Positions 35,934 through 45,283 of a DNA stretch of 64,000 bases are shown in pieces; the stretch's first letter is position 1; every line of letters starts with the position of its first letter. This DNA is from Streptomyces sp. Ru72 (GTDB taxonomy: Bacteria > Actinomycetota > Actinomycetes > Streptomycetales > Streptomycetaceae), in the NCBI RefSeq assembly GCF_002920635.1, contig NZ_PQSR01000013.1, positions 56,215 to 120,214 on the forward strand. Direction: 5' to 3'. Position numbers and translations under genes: made by a program. The notes under the pieces are model-generated. The model had not been told where the DNA came from. It was given only the letters and a program-made list of their open reading frames with translations, and ran no database searches.

Positions 35934-37238
35934 CTAGCCCAGGCGGAACCAGCCGAGGACGGTCTGCACGAGCAGGATCGTGGACATGGTGGCCACGCCG
36001 ACGACCACCGCGGTGGCGGCGATGCGGTAGCGGGGCCCGTTGGCGGCAGGCCCGAGCACGGAGCGGCGGTTGGTCAGCACCAGCAGGTAGACCAGGACGA
36101 CCGGGCTGATCAGGCCCTGCAGGACCTGGGTGCCGATCAGCAGCCGGATGACGTCGATCGGGGTCATGGCCAGGGTGGCGCCCAGGACGATCTGGGCGGT
36201 GAACAGGCCGAGGAAGAGCGGGGCGTCGCGGAAGCTGCGCGAGACGGAGCGTTCCACCCCGACGGCCTCCCCGATGGCGTAGCTGGCCGACAGGGGGACG
36301 ACGGCTCCGGCGAGCGCGGAGGCACCGATCAAACCCAGCGCGAACAGCAGTTCGGCGTTCTGTCCGGCGACGGGTCTGAGCGCCTCGGCGGCCTGGGCGG
36401 CGGAGTCGAGCGGGCCGGTGCCGCCGATCACGGCGGCGGTGGCGACGATGATGGTCAGGCTGATGACGCAGGCGAACACCGCGCCGAGGACGGCGTCGGC
36501 GCGGATCAGCGGGTAGTCGGCGGGTTTGGCCCCGCGGTCGACGACACCGGCGGCTGCGTAGAACTGCATGTAGGGGCTGACCGTGGTGCCGATCAGGGCG
36601 ACCGCGAGCAGGATGAAGTCCTTGCTGGGCTCGACGTGCGGGACGACGAGGTGGCGGCCGACCGACGCCCAGTCGGGGTGGCCGAGGATCATCGCCACCG
36701 GATAGGCGAAGAACGCCAGCGACATGATCAGGAAGATGCGTTCGGCCCAGTGGTAGGAGCCGAACAGCACCAGCGCCCACAGCAGGATCGCGGCCGGCGG
36801 GACGACCGCCCACTTGGGCACTCCCAGCAGCTCGAAGGCGGCGCCGATGCCCGCGAACTCGCTGACGACCAGACCGGTGTTGGCCAGCAGCAGGCAGAAC
36901 AGGGCGAGCGCGGTCAGGCGCAGGCTGAACTGTTCGCGGATCAGGGCGCCGAGGCCCTTGCCGGTGTGCGCGCCGAGGCGGACGGCCATCTCCTGCACCA
37001 TCACGAGGGCGACGGTCACCAGGACCATGAAGAACAGCGTGCCGTAGGCGAACTGGGACCCGGCCGAGGCGTAGGTGGCGATCCCGGCCGCGTCGTTGCC
37101 GGCGTTGGCCGCGACCAGCCCGGGGCCCGCGATCGCGGCGACCATGGTCAGGCGGCGCCATCCGGTGGGGCGGGCGGCGGGTGCGCCGGTGGTGCCCGGT
37201 GCCGTGGTGGTCGGGGGCGTGTGAGGGTCGCGGGTCAC
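35934..37238 (-). CDS. Nramp-related metal transporter with non-canonical metal site
   Basis: 434 aa from GTG 37238, with AGGAGG eight bases upstream and overlap with the stop of the MgtE_N gene (GTGA). Eleven or so membrane segments. The LeuT-fold helix 1 reads GPGLVAANAGNDAAGIATYA: Asp49 is kept but the canonical DPGN is DAAG. Helix 6 reads IGTTVSPYMQFYAAA where canonical transporters have MPH, so the metal-selecting Met is Ser. These changes point away from Mn/Fe and possibly to Mg, as in Nramp-related Mg transporters, though the exact residues differ. The coupling to an MgtE-type sensor protein supports Mg. Confidence 0.85.
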   Translation of the reverse strand: MTRDPHTPPTTTAPGTTGAPAARPTGWRRLTMVAAIAGPGLVAANAGNDAAGIATYASAGSQFAYGTLFFMVLVTVALVMVQEMAVRLGAHTGKGLGALIREQFSLRLTALALFCLLLANTGLVVSEFAGIGAAFELLGVPKWAVVPPAAILLWALVLFGSYHWAERIFLIMSLAFFAYPVAMILGHPDWASVGRHLVVPHVEPSKDFILLAVALIGTTVSPYMQFYAAAGVVDRGAKPADYPLIRADAVLGAVFACVISLTIIVATAAVIGGTGPLDSAAQAAEALRPVAGQNAELLFALGLIGASALAGAVVPLSASYAIGEAVGVERSVSRSFRDAPLFLGLFTAQIVLGATLAMTPIDVIRLLIGTQVLQGLISPVVLVYLLVLTNRRSVLGPAANGPRYRIAATAVVVGVATMSTILLVQTVLGWFRLG

Positions 37239-38602
37239 TGGAGGAACCTCCTGAAGTGCACGCGCCCGCGTTCGGGCAGCAGGGCGTCGAGCAGGTCGTC
37301 GGCCAGGATCCGGCCGAGGGGACGGTCGGTGTCGTCGACCACCAGCAGCGAGGAGGCGCGGGCGGCGACCAGCTGGTCGGCGGCCTCGGACAGCGGTGTG
37401 TCCGCGCGCACGGTGACCGGAGGGCCGAACTGGGCCCGCCAGGCGACCAGATCGGCCACCGGCGCCGCGTCCTCGGCCACCGCCAGGTCGAACAGCGCCA
37501 TGTCGCACAGCAGCCGGCCCTCGTCGTCCACGACGGCGACGGCGTCGATCTCGGTGCGGTGCTCGGTCTGCTCTGCGAGCCGGGCCCGCACCTCGGCCAC
37601 CGTCGCGTCCCGGTGGACGGTGACCAGCAGGGTGGTCATGGCGCCGCCCGCCGTGCCCTCCCGGTGCGCCAGCAGCCGGCGCAGCTCCGCGGACTGGTCG
37701 TCCGGCATACGGATGAGCAGCGACTCGCGTTCCTCCGGGGTGAGGTCGCGCAGCGCGTCGGCCGCCTCGTCCGGCTCCATCTCGTCCACCAGCCTGGCGG
37801 CGTGCTCGGGCTGCGCCTCCCGCAGCAGGTTCTCCAGCTCGGCCGGCTCCATCTCCTCCAGCGCGTCGGCGGCCTGTTCGGGCTCGAGCCAGCCCAGCAG
37901 CTGCTGGCGTTCGGCGCGGCCGAGGTCCTCGAGGATGTCGGCGAGATCGGCCGGGCGCAGCCGGTGCAGCGCGGTCCGGGAGGCGCGCAACCGCACCTCG
38001 GGCGGCCCTTCCGTGGCCTCCTCGGCGAACGGGGCCACCGCCTGCCAGTCCAGGACCCGCTCCGGGGTCGGCCGGGCCTGCCAGCGGCGCGGGCCAAGCC
38101 GGCGCAGCAGGGTGGGCAGCGAGACGTCGACCCCGACCAGGACGACGCGGTCGACCAGCGGCGCCAGGTACAGGTCGGCGGCGCGCGTGACCTGGACCCC
38201 GTCCACGTCGACCAGTTGGTGGTCGAGGACGTCCCTGGCCAGCAACGCCTCGCCGGGGCGGCGGGAGAAGTCCCGCAGGTCCACCCGGGCGGCGCGCAGT
38301 CGTACGTGTCCGGCGTGCACCTTGCCGATCGCGTCGGCGGCCAGGAAGGTGCGCCGCCGCCCGATGCGCAGGATCAGCCCGGTGACGGGCGGGTACGACT
38401 CCGCCCCGTAGAGCCGGGCGACGACGTCCACGAGGCGGCCGACCTCCTCTCCGGCCTGGTTGGTGACGGGTCCGCCGACCAGGCCGGCCAGGGAGACCAG
38501 GGAGCCGCGGACCGCCTTGGAGGCGGTGGCACGTCGCTCCAGACGGACCCGGCGGTCACGCAGCCGGGCACCGGTGGACATGAGCAGAGTGTGGGCAGCC
38601 AC
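37235..38602 (-). CDS. Soluble PRC-barrel, MgtE_N and CBS domain protein
   Basis: 455 aa from GTG 38602 (VAAHTLLMSTGARL), which has GAGGGGG upstream; ATG 38581 is the alternative. Order of domains: two PRC-barrel-like stretches (about 30-175; LVGGPVTNQAGEEVGRLVDV and LLARDVLDHQLVDVDGVQV), an MgtE N-domain made of acidic helical repeats (about 205-315; LADILEDLGRAERQQLLGWL, EQAADALEEMEPAELENLL), then two CBS motifs (about 320-450; GAMTTLLVTVHRDATVAEV). It lacks the membrane part of MgtE. In MgtE this region senses Mg. Its stop overlaps the start of the Nramp-like transporter, so the two are probably regulator and channel of one system. Confidence 0.85.
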   Translation of the reverse strand: MAAHTLLMSTGARLRDRRVRLERRATASKAVRGSLVSLAGLVGGPVTNQAGEEVGRLVDVVARLYGAESYPPVTGLILRIGRRRTFLAADAIGKVHAGHVRLRAARVDLRDFSRRPGEALLARDVLDHQLVDVDGVQVTRAADLYLAPLVDRVVLVGVDVSLPTLLRRLGPRRWQARPTPERVLDWQAVAPFAEEATEGPPEVRLRASRTALHRLRPADLADILEDLGRAERQQLLGWLEPEQAADALEEMEPAELENLLREAQPEHAARLVDEMEPDEAADALRDLTPEERESLLIRMPDDQSAELRRLLAHREGTAGGAMTTLLVTVHRDATVAEVRARLAEQTEHRTEIDAVAVVDDEGRLLCDMALFDLAVAEDAAPVADLVAWRAQFGPPVTVRADTPLSEAADQLVAARASSLLVVDDTDRPLGRILADDLLDALLPERGRVHFRRFLQ

Positions 38603-39036
38603 GGGGAACACCCCCTCGCCCCGTCGGGGCGGGGCACCGGGCGGCCCACGGCAGCGGCCTTCCCGCCGGTGCGCACACGGCAACACGCGGCCCGGCGGGG
38701 CCGCGTGCGGCACCGGCTGAGGTCGCCGGGCGGTCAGCGGGGAAGGACGTGCTGCCCCGGGCCGCGGAAGGACGACCAGGACAACGCGGAACGGGGCCGA
38801 CTATGGCCCGGACTACTGTCCATCTCGCCTCCTCCCGGTCCCGGCGCCGGAGTTCGGCGCTCCCTGAGCTGTGCGGCCGATCAAGGGTACGACGCCGTAT
38901 CGTGCCACCGGGCGACATGACGGGATTGTTGGGGAACCCTTACCGGTGCCTTCCCGGCCGTGGATCTTCCGCCCCGTACGGTTGCGGTGGTGCGGCGGCT
39001 GTCCGTCGCCGACCTTTCGACCAGCTGGGAGTGTGG
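38603..39036. other. 434-base intergenic region
   Basis: Divergent gap between the MgtE_N gene and the NodB lipoprotein gene. Apart from the likely promoters of both, I see no convincing structure. I looked for an M-box-like magnesium riboswitch fold by eye and did not recognise one. Confidence 0.4.
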
Positions 39037-39915
39037 ATGACGACCGGTCGCCGGGCCGTTCTGGCCGCGATGGCGTCCAGCGTGCTCGCCGGATGCGCGG
39101 GCCGGAAGAGCGCGACGAGCGCCGGGACGCCCACGTCCGGACCGCCCGGTGCTCCCGCGCCGAACGCCACGGCCACCCCGACGCCCACCCCCTCGGCGAC
39201 GGCACCGGCGGTGACCCGTGCCGAGATCGTGGCCCGCTACGGGCATGCCGTGCCGCACACCTGGGGCTTCCAGGCGCCCGGGGTGGTGCACGCGCTGCCG
39301 CGGGGAAGGCGTGAGATCGCGCTGACCTTCGACGCCTGCGGAGGCCCGGGCGGCAGCGGCTACGACGAGGCGCTGATCGACTTCCTGCGCAGGCGGGAGG
39401 TACCGGCGACCCTGTTCATCAACTCCCGCTGGATCGACGCCAACCCTGCCCTCTTCCGCCGGCTGGCCGCCGAGCCGCTGTTCGAGATCGCCAACCACGG
39501 CACCCGGCACCGCCCGCTGTCGGTCACCGGGCGCTCCGCCTACGGCATCGCCGGCACCCGGGACGCCGGAGAGGTGTACGACGAGATCGCCGGCAACCGG
39601 GCCGAACTCACCCGGCTGCTGGGCGCCCCGCCGCGCTTCTTCCGGTCCGGCACCGCGTACTGCGACGACGTCGCGGCACGGATCGTCGGCGACCTGGGGG
39701 AACGCTTCGCGAGCTTCTCGGTCAACGGCGACGGCGGCGCCACCTTCACCCCCGAGCAGGTGCGTACCACCGTGGCGTCCGCGCCCGGCGGCTCCATCGT
39801 CATCTGCCACATGAACCACCCCGAGGGCGGCACCGCCCGGGGCATCGCCGCCGCCGTACCGCGGCTGCTGGCGAGCGGTCATACCTTCGTCCGCCTGTCG
39901 GACGCGCTGGACTGA
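39037..39915 (+). CDS. NodB-family polysaccharide deacetylase lipoprotein
   Basis: 292 aa from ATG 39037 with GGGAG upstream; GTG 39031 is possible. A Tat-like start (MTTGRRAVLAAMASS) and lipobox VLAGC are followed by a Pro/Thr/Ala linker. NodB motifs: ALTFDACGG (catalytic Asp kept, the second Asp replaced by Ala), the metal HxxxH in IANHGTRHRP, FFRSGTAYCDD, and the late His in IVICHMNHPEG. It should de-N-acetylate a cell-wall or surface glycan outside the membrane. A second lipoprotein of this type is at 57418. Confidence 0.85.
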   Translation: MTTGRRAVLAAMASSVLAGCAGRKSATSAGTPTSGPPGAPAPNATATPTPTPSATAPAVTRAEIVARYGHAVPHTWGFQAPGVVHALPRGRREIALTFDACGGPGGSGYDEALIDFLRRREVPATLFINSRWIDANPALFRRLAAEPLFEIANHGTRHRPLSVTGRSAYGIAGTRDAGEVYDEIAGNRAELTRLLGAPPRFFRSGTAYCDDVAARIVGDLGERFASFSVNGDGGATFTPEQVRTTVASAPGGSIVICHMNHPEGGTARGIAAAVPRLLASGHTFVRLSDALD

Positions 39916-39946
39916 CGTGGGGTCAGGGCCCTTCCTGGGGCCTGTG

Positions 39947-40525
39947 TCACACCACCGAGGCGATCAGCTGGTCGATCAGGGCGATGAGGACGTCCCGGCA
40001 CGACTCGCGCTCGCGCGCGTCGCACAGCAGCACCTGGACGTGCTCGGGCAGCGCCAGGGCGTCCCGTATCTCCTCGGGCGGGTACGGGTGCTTCCCGTGG
40101 AAACCGTTGACGGCGACGACGAAGGGGATGCCGCGGCGTTCGAAGAAGTCGATGGCGGCGAAGCTGGACTCCGGGCGGCGGACGTCGATCAGGACGACGG
40201 CGCCGAGCGCGCCGATCGCCAGGTCGTTCCACATGAACCAGAACCGCTGCTGACCGGGCGTGCCGAAGAGGTACAGCACGAGGTCCCGGCCGATCGTGAT
40301 GCGGCCGAAGTCCAGGGCCACGGTGGTGGCCCGTTTCTCCTCGATGCCGACGAGGTCGTCGACGTCGAGCCCGGCGGTGGTCAGCGGTTCCTCGGTGCGC
40401 AGCGGGACGATCTCGCTGACCGACCCGACCATGGTGGTCTTGCCGACGCCGAAGCCCCCGGCGATGAGGATCTTCACCGTGTCGGGGGCCGGCGCCGAAG
40501 CGGTGGCGGTGTCAGAGCCGGCCAA
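39947..40525 (-). CDS. Conservon GTPase (CvnD-like)
   Basis: 192 aa from TTG 40525, with AGGGA five bases before; it overlaps the DUF742 gene by 14 bases. P-loop GGFGVGKTTMVGSVSE, LYLFGTPGQQRFWFMW (G3, DxxG-like with TPGQ) and AVNGFHGK in place of NKxD. This is the small Ras-like GTPase of conservons, which in Streptomyces couple a membrane sensor to development and secondary metabolism. It is the last gene of the cluster cvnA-B-C-D. Confidence 0.93.
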   Translation of the reverse strand: MAGSDTATASAPAPDTVKILIAGGFGVGKTTMVGSVSEIVPLRTEEPLTTAGLDVDDLVGIEEKRATTVALDFGRITIGRDLVLYLFGTPGQQRFWFMWNDLAIGALGAVVLIDVRRPESSFAAIDFFERRGIPFVVAVNGFHGKHPYPPEEIRDALALPEHVQVLLCDARERESCRDVLIALIDQLIASVV

Positions 40526-40868
40526 GGCCGTCCCTCACTTTCTGCAGGAGTTGAAGGTCCGGAGTGCGCGAGACGGGGTGCGGCGGGCGGATGGTGATCC
40601 GGCCGGCCTCCAGCAGATCGCACAGCATGATCACGACCACGCTCACCGGCAGATCGAGATGGGCGGCGAGCTCCGCCACGGCGATCGGCTCCACGCACCG
40701 CTTCAGGATCCGCGCGTGCTCGGGCTGGAGCCGCGGCGCCCACGCGGGCGGTGGGTCCACCGCCGTCACCGTCGTGATGAGGGTGAAGTCGGCGCGGCTG
40801 GGCCGGGTCCGTCCGCCGGTCAGCGTGAACGGCCTGACGAGCCGGCCCGCCGCGTCGCCTCCGCTCAC
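40512..40868 (-). CDS. Conservon DUF742 protein (CvnC-like)
   Basis: 118 aa from GTG 40868. DUF742 wording: RLVRPFTLTGGRTRPSR, LITTVTA, EHARILKRCVEPIAVAELAAH, followed by a winged-helix-like segment DLPVSVVVIMLCDLLEAGRI. It starts one base after the CvnB stop and overlaps CvnD, which shows a tight operon. It is the adaptor of the conservon complex. Confidence 0.93.
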   Translation of the reverse strand: MSGGDAAGRLVRPFTLTGGRTRPSRADFTLITTVTAVDPPPAWAPRLQPEHARILKRCVEPIAVAELAAHLDLPVSVVVIMLCDLLEAGRITIRPPHPVSRTPDLQLLQKVRDGLGRL

Positions 40869-40869
40869 C

Positions 40870-41295
40870 TCACTCGCCGCTGTCGGACGCGCCGACGCCC
40901 GCACGTGGTGCCGCACTCAGGTGCTCGCCGATCTTCTTCACCAGCATGTTCATCTGGTACGCCACGACACCCACGTCGGCGCCCGGGCCGGTGAGGACGG
41001 CGAGGTGGGCGCCGGGGCCGGCCTGGGTGAGGATCAGGTAGCTGTGGGCCATCTCGATGAGCGCCTGGCGCACCGGGCCGCCGCGGAAGTCCATGCTGAC
41101 GCCCTTGCTGAGGCTCATCAGGCCGGAGGCGGTCGCCGCGAGCCGTTCGGCGTCGTCGCGGACGAATCCGGTGGAGTGGCTCACGACCAGTCCGTCCTCG
41201 GAGAGCACCACCGCATGGGCGACCCCGGCGACCCGGTCCACGAGTGAGGTGAGCAACTGGTCGAGCTGGCTGTGGGTGGCAGGGGAGCGTGTCAT
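40870..41295 (-). CDS. Conservon roadblock/LC7 protein (CvnB-like)
   Basis: 141 aa from ATG 41295 with AAGGA upstream; a GTG at 41310 overlapping the CvnA stop is also in frame. Roadblock/LC7 fold: LDQLLTSLVDRVAGVAHAVVLSEDGLVV, split as LDQLLTSLVDRVAGVAH and AVVLSEDGLVVSHS, then GPGADVGVVAYQMNMLVKKI. In conservons it joins the sensor CvnA and GTPase CvnD. Confidence 0.93.
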   Translation of the reverse strand: MTRSPATHSQLDQLLTSLVDRVAGVAHAVVLSEDGLVVSHSTGFVRDDAERLAATASGLMSLSKGVSMDFRGGPVRQALIEMAHSYLILTQAGPGAHLAVLTGPGADVGVVAYQMNMLVKKIGEHLSAAPRAGVGASDSGE

Positions 41296-41306
41296 GTCGG
41301 TGTCCT

Positions 41307-43658
41307 TCACGAGCGGTCGGCGAGCGGTGTGGACGTCGGTGCGGCCCCGGGTGCGTCGGCCACGGCGGGCTCCTCCTGGTCGTACTGCTCCAGGGTGCCC
41401 TCGTCACGCGCCCGGAGCGTGCCGCGCTGGAACCCGGCGAGGGAGGAGGCGGCGCGTTCCGCGGTGAACTCGTCGAGCACACCGTCCCCCTCGGGCGCGG
41501 CCTCCTCGAGCAGTTCGGCGGCCAGACTGGTCTGCGGCACCCGGCGCGGCAGCGGGGGAAGCCCTCCCGCGCGCCCGGCTTCATCGGTGTGCACGGCGCC
41601 CTCCTTCCGGGTGGGCTCCCGGCGCCGCGCGTCGGCCGCCGGGGCGGTCCCGGTGGTGCGCGCCGCCGGGCGGGCGTGCCGGGGCTCCCGTACGGGCTCG
41701 GCGTCGGGCGCCTGCGAGGTCCCGGGGGCCTCGCGCACCACGATGTCGTGCGGGACGAGCACGATCGCCGTGGTCCCGCCGTACGGCGACGGGCGCAGCG
41801 TCACGGCGATGCCGTGCCGGGTGGCGAGGCGGGCGATGACGAACATGCCGAGCCTGAGGTCGTCGGCGAGGGCCACCACGTCGAACTGCGGCGCCACCGC
41901 CAACTGGGCGTTGAGCTGCGCGTAGTCGTCCTCGGACATGCCGAGGCCGCGGTCCTCGATCTCGATGGCGAGGCCCTTGGCGACCAGCGCGGCCCGCACC
42001 TCGACGGGGCTCGGGGCGGGCGAGTACACGGTCGCGTTGTCGATGAGTTCGGCCAGCAGGTGGATCAGGTCGGCCACCGCGGGCGGGGACAGGTACACGT
42101 CCTCGTCGGTGTGCACCTCCACCCGCTGGTACTCGGCGACCTCGCCGACGGCGCTGCGCACGATGTCGATCAGCGCGACCGGTTCCCTCCAGCTGCGCCG
42201 GGGCTGCTCGCCGCTGATGATGACGAGGTTCTCCTCGTACCGGCGCAACTGGCTCGCCGTGGAGTCCAGTTCGTACAGCCCCTTGAGGACGTCCGGGTCC
42301 TGGTGCTGTCTCTCCAGCGCGTCCAGCTTGCTGAGCTGCAGGTTGACCAGGTTCTGGCTCTGCCGGGCGATGCCGAGGATCACCTTCTGGAAACCACGCC
42401 GGGTCTCGGCGAGTTCGACGGCGGTGTGCACGGCGGTGCGCTGCGCCGTGTTGAACGCCTGGGCCACCTGGCCGAGTTCGTCGCGCCCGTAGTCGAGCGG
42501 CGGCGTGGCGGACTCCACGTCGACCTTCTCGCCCCGTTCGAGGCGGGCCACCACGTCGGGCAGCCGCTCCTCGGCCAGGGAGAGCGTGGCGAGCCTGAGC
42601 CCGCGCAGCCGCCGGGACAGGGAGCGGGTGATCCGCCAGGACATGCCGACGCACAGCAGGAGGGCGGCGAGTCCTCCCGCGCTCAGCGAGCCGGCCTTGA
42701 GGAGCAGGCCGTCCGCTGTGGCTGCGCTGCGGTCGAGCAGCTGCGCGGTCTGCTGCCGGATCAGGGCCGTGTACTGGTCGGCGAGCGTGTTCATCGCGCT
42801 GCTCCAGCGCTGCCGGACGTCCGGCAGCGCGATCCCGTGCGCGCCGGGCGCCGTCCGGGCCGCGAGCACCTGGTCCTCGACGTTCTGCAGGGTCGCCCAC
42901 TCGGGCGACTGCAGGATGCTCTCGGCCTGTGTCTTCATGCTCCCCTGGAGCGAGGGCACGATCTGGTCCTGGACCAGCCAGCGGCGGGCGTGGACCAGTT
43001 GCATGAACCGCTCCCACGACGCCTGGTCCATGTGCCGCGACGGCCAGGCCAGGGTGAGCTCCGCGTCCTCCTGGGAGGCGAGCTCCGCGGCGTGCTCCAG
43101 CGCGACCAGTGGGCCGGCCTGCGAGGTGAGGTCGCCGTCGTCGACCTGGGAGAGCTCCTGGAAGGCCTGGATCTGCCGGCCGATGATCGCGGTGTACTGG
43201 TCCAGCGCCTGCTGGGCGGTGATGTCCGTGGGACGGTCCACCTGGTCGCGGTAGTACTCCAGGCTGCCCACCGAGGCGACGACGGAGTACATCGGGTCCT
43301 TGATGCGGGAGGCCGCCCGTCTGATCGCCTCGGCCTGCCCGGTGAGCTCCGCCACCGCCGCGTCCGTCGCGCTGCGCTGGGCCTCCAGGGCGGCCCGGGA
43401 GCCGTGCGGGGAGGCCAGCCACGCGGCGGACAGCTGCCGCTCCCGCTGGAGGGCGAGCGCCGCCTCGGTGCCCATGGCGCCGGTGGACCGGCTCAGTTCC
43501 GTCTGCGCGCGCAGCCGCAGTCCCTCCGAGAACATCTGGGTGGTGGTCACGGCCCAGACGGCGGCGAGCGTGACGCTGGGGACCAGGGCCAGGAGGATCA
43601 GGGAGAGGCGTATGGAGCCGAGACGGCGCCGGATAGGTGTCGGTGTCCGTCGAGACAT
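41307..43658 (-). CDS. Conservon sensor histidine-kinase-like protein (CvnA-like)
   Basis: 783 aa from ATG 43658, with AGGA five bases before. One membrane segment near residue 20 (LSLILLALVPSVTLAAVWAV), a long helical nitrate-sensing-type extracellular domain, a second membrane segment (GGLAALLLCVGMSW), HAMP (LSRRLRGLRLATLSLAEERL) and a HATPase domain with LLAELIDNATVYSPAPS and EIEDRGLGM. No conserved phospho-acceptor His stands out, as in other CvnA proteins. A Pro/Ala/Arg-rich tail follows. It heads the four-gene conservon. Confidence 0.93.
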   Translation of the reverse strand: MSRRTPTPIRRRLGSIRLSLILLALVPSVTLAAVWAVTTTQMFSEGLRLRAQTELSRSTGAMGTEAALALQRERQLSAAWLASPHGSRAALEAQRSATDAAVAELTGQAEAIRRAASRIKDPMYSVVASVGSLEYYRDQVDRPTDITAQQALDQYTAIIGRQIQAFQELSQVDDGDLTSQAGPLVALEHAAELASQEDAELTLAWPSRHMDQASWERFMQLVHARRWLVQDQIVPSLQGSMKTQAESILQSPEWATLQNVEDQVLAARTAPGAHGIALPDVRQRWSSAMNTLADQYTALIRQQTAQLLDRSAATADGLLLKAGSLSAGGLAALLLCVGMSWRITRSLSRRLRGLRLATLSLAEERLPDVVARLERGEKVDVESATPPLDYGRDELGQVAQAFNTAQRTAVHTAVELAETRRGFQKVILGIARQSQNLVNLQLSKLDALERQHQDPDVLKGLYELDSTASQLRRYEENLVIISGEQPRRSWREPVALIDIVRSAVGEVAEYQRVEVHTDEDVYLSPPAVADLIHLLAELIDNATVYSPAPSPVEVRAALVAKGLAIEIEDRGLGMSEDDYAQLNAQLAVAPQFDVVALADDLRLGMFVIARLATRHGIAVTLRPSPYGGTTAIVLVPHDIVVREAPGTSQAPDAEPVREPRHARPAARTTGTAPAADARRREPTRKEGAVHTDEAGRAGGLPPLPRRVPQTSLAAELLEEAAPEGDGVLDEFTAERAASSLAGFQRGTLRARDEGTLEQYDQEEPAVADAPGAAPTSTPLADRS

Positions 43659-43841
43659 CGTGGTCCTAGAGCGGTCCATGGGGTACGGGGAAGGGGGACG
43701 GACGCGAGGGGTGGGCGCGTGTCCGGTGCGACACAGGGGTGCGCAGGATGTTATCCGTCCGTGTGACCTGGCGCACCGACAGGGATCGTATCGTTTCGGC
43801 GTTTCTCGCAACCGGCGCCTGTCGGGGCCTCGGGCCCCCGC

Positions 43842-44852
43842 TCAGCGGGTGCCGCCCGCCGCGAACTTCGCCACCGAGGTGATGTTCGCCTTGGTCACGA
43901 AGGCGGGGCCGGTGAGCACCGGGGCGGTGCCGCCGCCGCTGACGTTGCCGTTGGTCTTGTAGAGCCACAGCGAGTCCACGGCGAGGTAGCCCTGGAGGTA
44001 GGGCTGTTGGTCCACGGCGAACTGCACGTCCCCGTTCTGCACGGCCTTGACCAGGTCGGTGTTGAGGTCGAAGGTGGCGACGCGCGCCCTGCTGCCCGCC
44101 TGCTGCACCGACTTGACGGCCGCGAGCGCGAACTGCGCGCCCAGCGTGACCACTTCGTCGATGGTCGGGTCCTGCCGCAGCTGGGCGGCGACGGCGCCGG
44201 TCACGGCGTTCATGTCGGTGCCGTCCACGTAGAGCAGGTCGGTCTGGCCGACGAAGGCCTTCTTCACCCCGGCGCAGCGCGCCTCCAGGGCGACGTTGCC
44301 GCGCTCGTGGATGACGCACAGGGCGTGCTTGGCGTGGAGGTCGTCCAGCTTGTCGCCGACGGCGCGGCCCGCGACGCTCTCGTCCTGGCCGAAGTACTCG
44401 AGCACGCCCTCCGAACGCCAGGCGTCGATCCCGGAGTTGAGCCCCACGACCGGGATGCCCGCCGCCCTGGCGTCGGCGATCGCTCCCTTCATCGCGTCCG
44501 GCTTGGCCAGCGTCAGCGCGATGCCGTCGACCCGGTCCTTGACCGCGTCCCGCACCAACTCCGCCTGTCCCGCGGGGTCCGGGTCCCCCGCGTACGTCAA
44601 CTCGGCGCCGTCCTTGGCCGCGGCCGCCTCGGCGCCCTTGCGCACCAGCTCCCAGAAGGCGTCGTCCTTGGCTCCGTGGGTGACCAGGGCGACCTTGAGC
44701 CGGCCGGGGTCGGACGCCTTCGCGTCCGCGCCGGACCCGGCGCTGCCGAGGCCGGAGCAGCCGGCCAGCAGCAGGCAGGCGGCGAGGGCGGCGGTCACGG
44801 CGGTGCCGAACAGGGTTCTGCGGGACCTGCGCGGAGGGGGAGGGGTCTTCAT
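43842..44852 (-). CDS. Sugar-type periplasmic-binding lipoprotein without transporter
   Basis: 336 aa from ATG 44852 with GGAGGGGGAGGGG upstream. A Tat-like Arg cluster (PPPRRSRRTLFGTA) precedes the lipobox LLAGC. The body is a type I periplasmic-binding fold of the RbsB/LuxP kind: LKVALVTHGAKDDAFWELVRKGAE, GIPVVGLNSGIDAW, HERGNVALEARCAGVKKAF. No ABC permease or ATPase gene is near. It is divergent from a GAF-SpoIIE phosphatase. It may be a sensor protein, or it may serve a transporter encoded elsewhere. Confidence 0.85.
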   Translation of the reverse strand: MKTPPPPRRSRRTLFGTAVTAALAACLLLAGCSGLGSAGSGADAKASDPGRLKVALVTHGAKDDAFWELVRKGAEAAAAKDGAELTYAGDPDPAGQAELVRDAVKDRVDGIALTLAKPDAMKGAIADARAAGIPVVGLNSGIDAWRSEGVLEYFGQDESVAGRAVGDKLDDLHAKHALCVIHERGNVALEARCAGVKKAFVGQTDLLYVDGTDMNAVTGAVAAQLRQDPTIDEVVTLGAQFALAAVKSVQQAGSRARVATFDLNTDLVKAVQNGDVQFAVDQQPYLQGYLAVDSLWLYKTNGNVSGGGTAPVLTGPAFVTKANITSVAKFAAGGTR

Positions 44853-45283
44853 GGGGGTGCGGCACCTCGCTGTGCAGCCGAGCCAGAGGACGGCGGTCGT
44901 ACGGGAAGAGCGGAGTGAGCCGAGGGGGTACCGGCTCGGTGGCTCGCGCTGTGCCGGAGCCAATCGCGGGTGACCGCCCGTGGTCAAGTGAGCGACCCCC
45001 GGTAGTCGGCTGTTGCTGCCGCATTGTGATGATCTCCGTGACGCCGGACCCTGGACGCCGGTCTCCGGACTCCCGGCCCGGGCCGCCCGGCCCGGCGCCC
45101 GCCCGACGGCACGCTCCGGGTCGGGCCTTTCGAGCGAGGACGACAGCATGTAGCTTTTGCGGTGATATGAGTGATTTCGCACTGCCGGATCGTGCCATGC
45201 TGCCGTCGCGTTCGATCAGGGTCGTGCCAGGAGGCCGGTGTGTACCGTCCGCGTGAGTGGCCGCTGCCGCAAGAGCGTCCGTC
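44853..45283. other. 431-base divergent intergenic region
   Basis: Holds the promoters of the binding-protein gene and the phosphatase gene. A less GC-rich patch lies at about 45148-45185. I find no strong inverted repeat or gene. Confidence 0.4.

Noticed and set aside
35694..38411. 905-codon open frame on the plus strand
   Set aside because: Antisense to the Nramp-like and MgtE_N genes; Asp/Gly/Ser-rich shadow without any domain.
38603..39036. Magnesium riboswitch (M-box) upstream of the MgtE_N/Nramp operon
   Set aside because: No conserved core could be recognised by eye; a covariance-model search would be needed to decide.
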